From: Elusimicrobiota bacterium
Lineage (GTDB): Bacteria; Elusimicrobiota; Elusimicrobia; O2-12-FULL-59-9
Assembly (NCBI GenBank): GCA_016206405.1
Contig: JACQRQ010000097.1
Coordinates: 1 to 7,401 of the forward strand
Direction of reading: 5' to 3'
DNA length: 7,401 nt
The translations under genes were made by a program, and so were the position numbers. Positions 5,667-7,401 of the stretch are shown one piece after another. Each line of letters starts with the position of its first letter. Position 1 is the first letter of the stretch. The notes below the pieces were generated by a model, which worked only from the letters and a program-made list of their open reading frames with translations, ran no database searches and was not told the DNA's origin.

Positions 5667-7280
5667 ATGGAAAACTCCAAGAACCATAAAGTCGAAGTTC
5701 TGGTCACCGATCCCATCACGGTGGAGGCGCTGGCGCCTTTGCACGACAACGGGCGTTTCCGGCTCCAGGTGAAAATTCAGCCTTCCGGCGCGGAATTGGA
5801 CTCTCTTCTTAAAGACTGCGTCTGCTGGCTCGTCCGCTCGCAAACCAAAATCACCGATGAAAAGATGGCGCGCGCGCCGCGCCTGCGGGTCATCGGCCGC
5901 GCGGGCGTGGGCGTCGACAACATCGACGTGGAAGCGGCCTCCCGCCGCGGAATCCTGGTGATGAACGTGCCCGGAGGAAACACTCTGGCGGCCACGGAGC
6001 ACACCTTCGCCATGCTGTTGTCCCTGTCGAGGATGATCCCGCAAGCCCACGCCGATTTAAAGGCCGGGCTCTGGAACAAGGAGAAGTGGCTCGGCACGGA
6101 GCTGGCCGGCAAAACTCTGGGCATCATCGGTTTGGGCCGCATCGGCCGGCAAGTGCTGCGGCGCGCGGCGGCTTTCGAGATGAAGGCCGTCGTCTTTGAT
6201 CCCTACGTTTCCGAGGACCACGCGCAAAAGCTCGGCGCGACGCAGGTGTCTTTGGAAGATTTGCTCAAACAATCCGATTTCATCACCGTGCACGCCTCCC
6301 TCACGGATAAGACCCGGCATCTTCTCAACGCGGAGACCTTGAAATGGGTCAAGCCGGGGGCGCGCTTGGTCAATTGCGCCCGCGGGGACCTCATCGATGA
6401 GGCGGCTTTGCTGGAGGCCCTTAAGGACGGCCGGCTCAAAGGCGCCGCGCTCGACGTCTTCAGCCGCGAGCCGCTGCCCGCCGATTCTCCGCTTCTGGCG
6501 ATGCCCAACGTCATCGTGACCCCGCATCTGGGCGCCTCCACGGAGGAGGCGCAGATCAAGGTGGCCGCCGAGCTGGCGCAAAATATCTCGGATTATTTCA
6601 CGCAGGGGTCTCTGCGAAACGCCGTCAACCTGCCCGGATTTGAGACCGAAGTCCTGGAGGCTCTCGGCTCCTATTTGGAGCTGGCCGAGAGGCTGGGGCG
6701 CTTCGCCTGCCAAATCGTCGAGGGAGGCCTCTCCGAGGTGGAAATCCGCTGCTCGGGTTCTTTCCCGCCCAACCAGAGGTACCCTCTGGCGGTGGCCGTG
6801 TTGAAGGGGCTTTTGTCCACCATTTTAGACGAGCCCGGCATCAGTTGGGTCAACGCCCCGATGGTGGCGCGCCAGCGCGGAATCCGCGTGGTGGAAACCG
6901 CCGACCAAGACCCGGCGGCGGGCGCTGCCAGGCTTTTGACCGTCAAGCTGACCTCCGATCGCGGCAGCCACAGCATCTCCGGGACGCGGCTGGCCGGCGG
7001 GGAGCTTCAGATCGTCCAATTGGACTCGCTTCCGGTCGAGGTGGGCTTGAGCGGCAGCATGCTCGTCATCGAAAACCAGGACCAGCCCGGAGTGATCGGC
7101 TGGGTCGGCACCGTGCTCGGCAAGCACAACGTCAACATCGCCGATATGCGCGTCGGCCGCCAGGCTCCCCATGGAAAGGCGGTTATGGTCATCACCGTTG
7201 AGGAAAGAGTTTCTTCCGCAGTTCTTCAGGAGCTGCAAAGTCATTCCGGCGTCAAAACGGTGCATTGGGTGAAGCTGTAA
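5667..7280 (+). CDS. serA: D-3-phosphoglycerate dehydrogenase, long form with ASB and ACT domains
   Basis: This 537-residue enzyme catalyses the first step of serine synthesis, NAD-dependent oxidation of 3-phosphoglycerate to 3-phosphohydroxypyruvate. The substrate-binding domain (about 1-105, completed by 290-322) contains RAGVGVDNID (78-87). The Rossmann domain (about 106-289) has GLGRIG (155-160), with Asp178 of FDPY ending the following strand. The expected catalytic residues are Arg239 (CARGD), Glu268 (SREPL) and His287 (TPHLGAST). An allosteric substrate-binding domain (about 324-455) precedes a C-terminal ACT domain (about 465-537; NQDQPGVIGWVGTVLG at 470-485, then HNVNIADMRVGR), the usual serine-sensing module, so feedback inhibition is likely. 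The length fits the 525-540-residue long form. No Shine-Dalgarno sequence precedes the ATG, so translation is probably coupled to the aminotransferase 5 bp upstream. It is the last gene before a repeat element. Confidence 0.96.
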   Translation: MENSKNHKVEVLVTDPITVEALAPLHDNGRFRLQVKIQPSGAELDSLLKDCVCWLVRSQTKITDEKMARAPRLRVIGRAGVGVDNIDVEAASRRGILVMNVPGGNTLAATEHTFAMLLSLSRMIPQAHADLKAGLWNKEKWLGTELAGKTLGIIGLGRIGRQVLRRAAAFEMKAVVFDPYVSEDHAQKLGATQVSLEDLLKQSDFITVHASLTDKTRHLLNAETLKWVKPGARLVNCARGDLIDEAALLEALKDGRLKGAALDVFSREPLPADSPLLAMPNVIVTPHLGASTEEAQIKVAAELAQNISDYFTQGSLRNAVNLPGFETEVLEALGSYLELAERLGRFACQIVEGGLSEVEIRCSGSFPPNQRYPLAVAVLKGLLSTILDEPGISWVNAPMVARQRGIRVVETADQDPAAGAARLLTVKLTSDRGSHSISGTRLAGGELQIVQLDSLPVEVGLSGSMLVIENQDQPGVIGWVGTVLGKHNVNIADMRVGRQAPHGKAVMVITVEERVSSAVLQELQSHSGVKTVHWVKL

Positions 7281-7299
7281 GACCGCTAAACAATTGTGA

Positions 7300-7401
7300 G
7301 TGGTAGAGTGGTAAAGTGGTAGAGTGCCGACCTTCGCTCCGGGCTGTTTGTCCGGGCTTGGGCGTTGCGGTCTATGGCTCAATCACTCTACCACTCTACC
7401 A
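7300..7401. repeat. Inverted repeat with octamer-repeat arms (3' copy, cut by window edge)
   Basis: The left arm (7300-7326) is GTGGTAGA, GTGGTAAA, GTGGTAGA and a partial GTG. The right arm begins at 7384 with CAC, TCTACCAC, TCTACCA and runs off the window. Bases 7316-7326 and 7384-7394 are perfectly complementary over 11 bp, enclosing a 57-nt loop. The loop contains the direct repeat TCCGGGCT at 7338-7345 and 7351-7358. Arm sequence and layout match the element before tig, while the loop is unrelated apart from a 7-mer. It starts 19 bp after the serA stop. It could stop or protect the transcript, but there is no T-tract to call it a terminator. Confidence 0.85.

Noticed and set aside
7300..7401. 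CRISPR array
   Set aside because: Units are 8 bp and contiguous, with a reversed second arm; there are no 25-40 bp repeats with spacers and no cas genes in the window.

Overview
This window is a compact, GC-rich bacterial segment with five genes, all on the + strand, separated by 5 to 34 bp and probably read as one transcript. The order is trigger factor (tig), ClpP peptidase (clpP), Lon protease (lon), a class V aminotransferase, and D-3-phosphoglycerate dehydrogenase (serA). All five are intact and have recognisable family motifs. The sequence alone does not fix the organism. An Elusimicrobiota-like or deltaproteobacterium-like lineage would suit the gene order and base composition, but this is a low-confidence guess.

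Layout: bases 5-112 hold an inverted repeat built from 8-bp units (consensus GTGGTARA on the left arm, its complement on the right arm), lying in the leader of tig. Then come tig (157-1425), a small GC-rich hairpin, clpP (1460-2068), lon (2080-4527), the aminotransferase (4561-5661) and serA (5667-7280). From 7300 to the window edge a second element with the same 8-bp arms and a different loop begins. The two elements bracket the five-gene block.

The first three genes form a protein quality-control module: co-translational chaperone, Clp peptidase core and AAA+ Lon protease. The familiar arrangement is tig-clpP-clpX-lon, but clpX is absent here. The last two genes fit the first two steps of the phosphorylated serine pathway: SerA oxidises 3-phosphoglycerate, and the aminotransferase may aminate 3-phosphohydroxypyruvate or act as an alanine/serine-glyoxylate-type enzyme.

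Three points stand out. The aligned catalytic Asp of ClpP is Asn177. The PPIase domain of trigger factor has lost residues of the proline-binding pocket. A repeat family with octamer arms and variable loops flanks the cluster. I see no mobile element, CRISPR array, RNA gene or defence system, and no convincing new multi-gene system.
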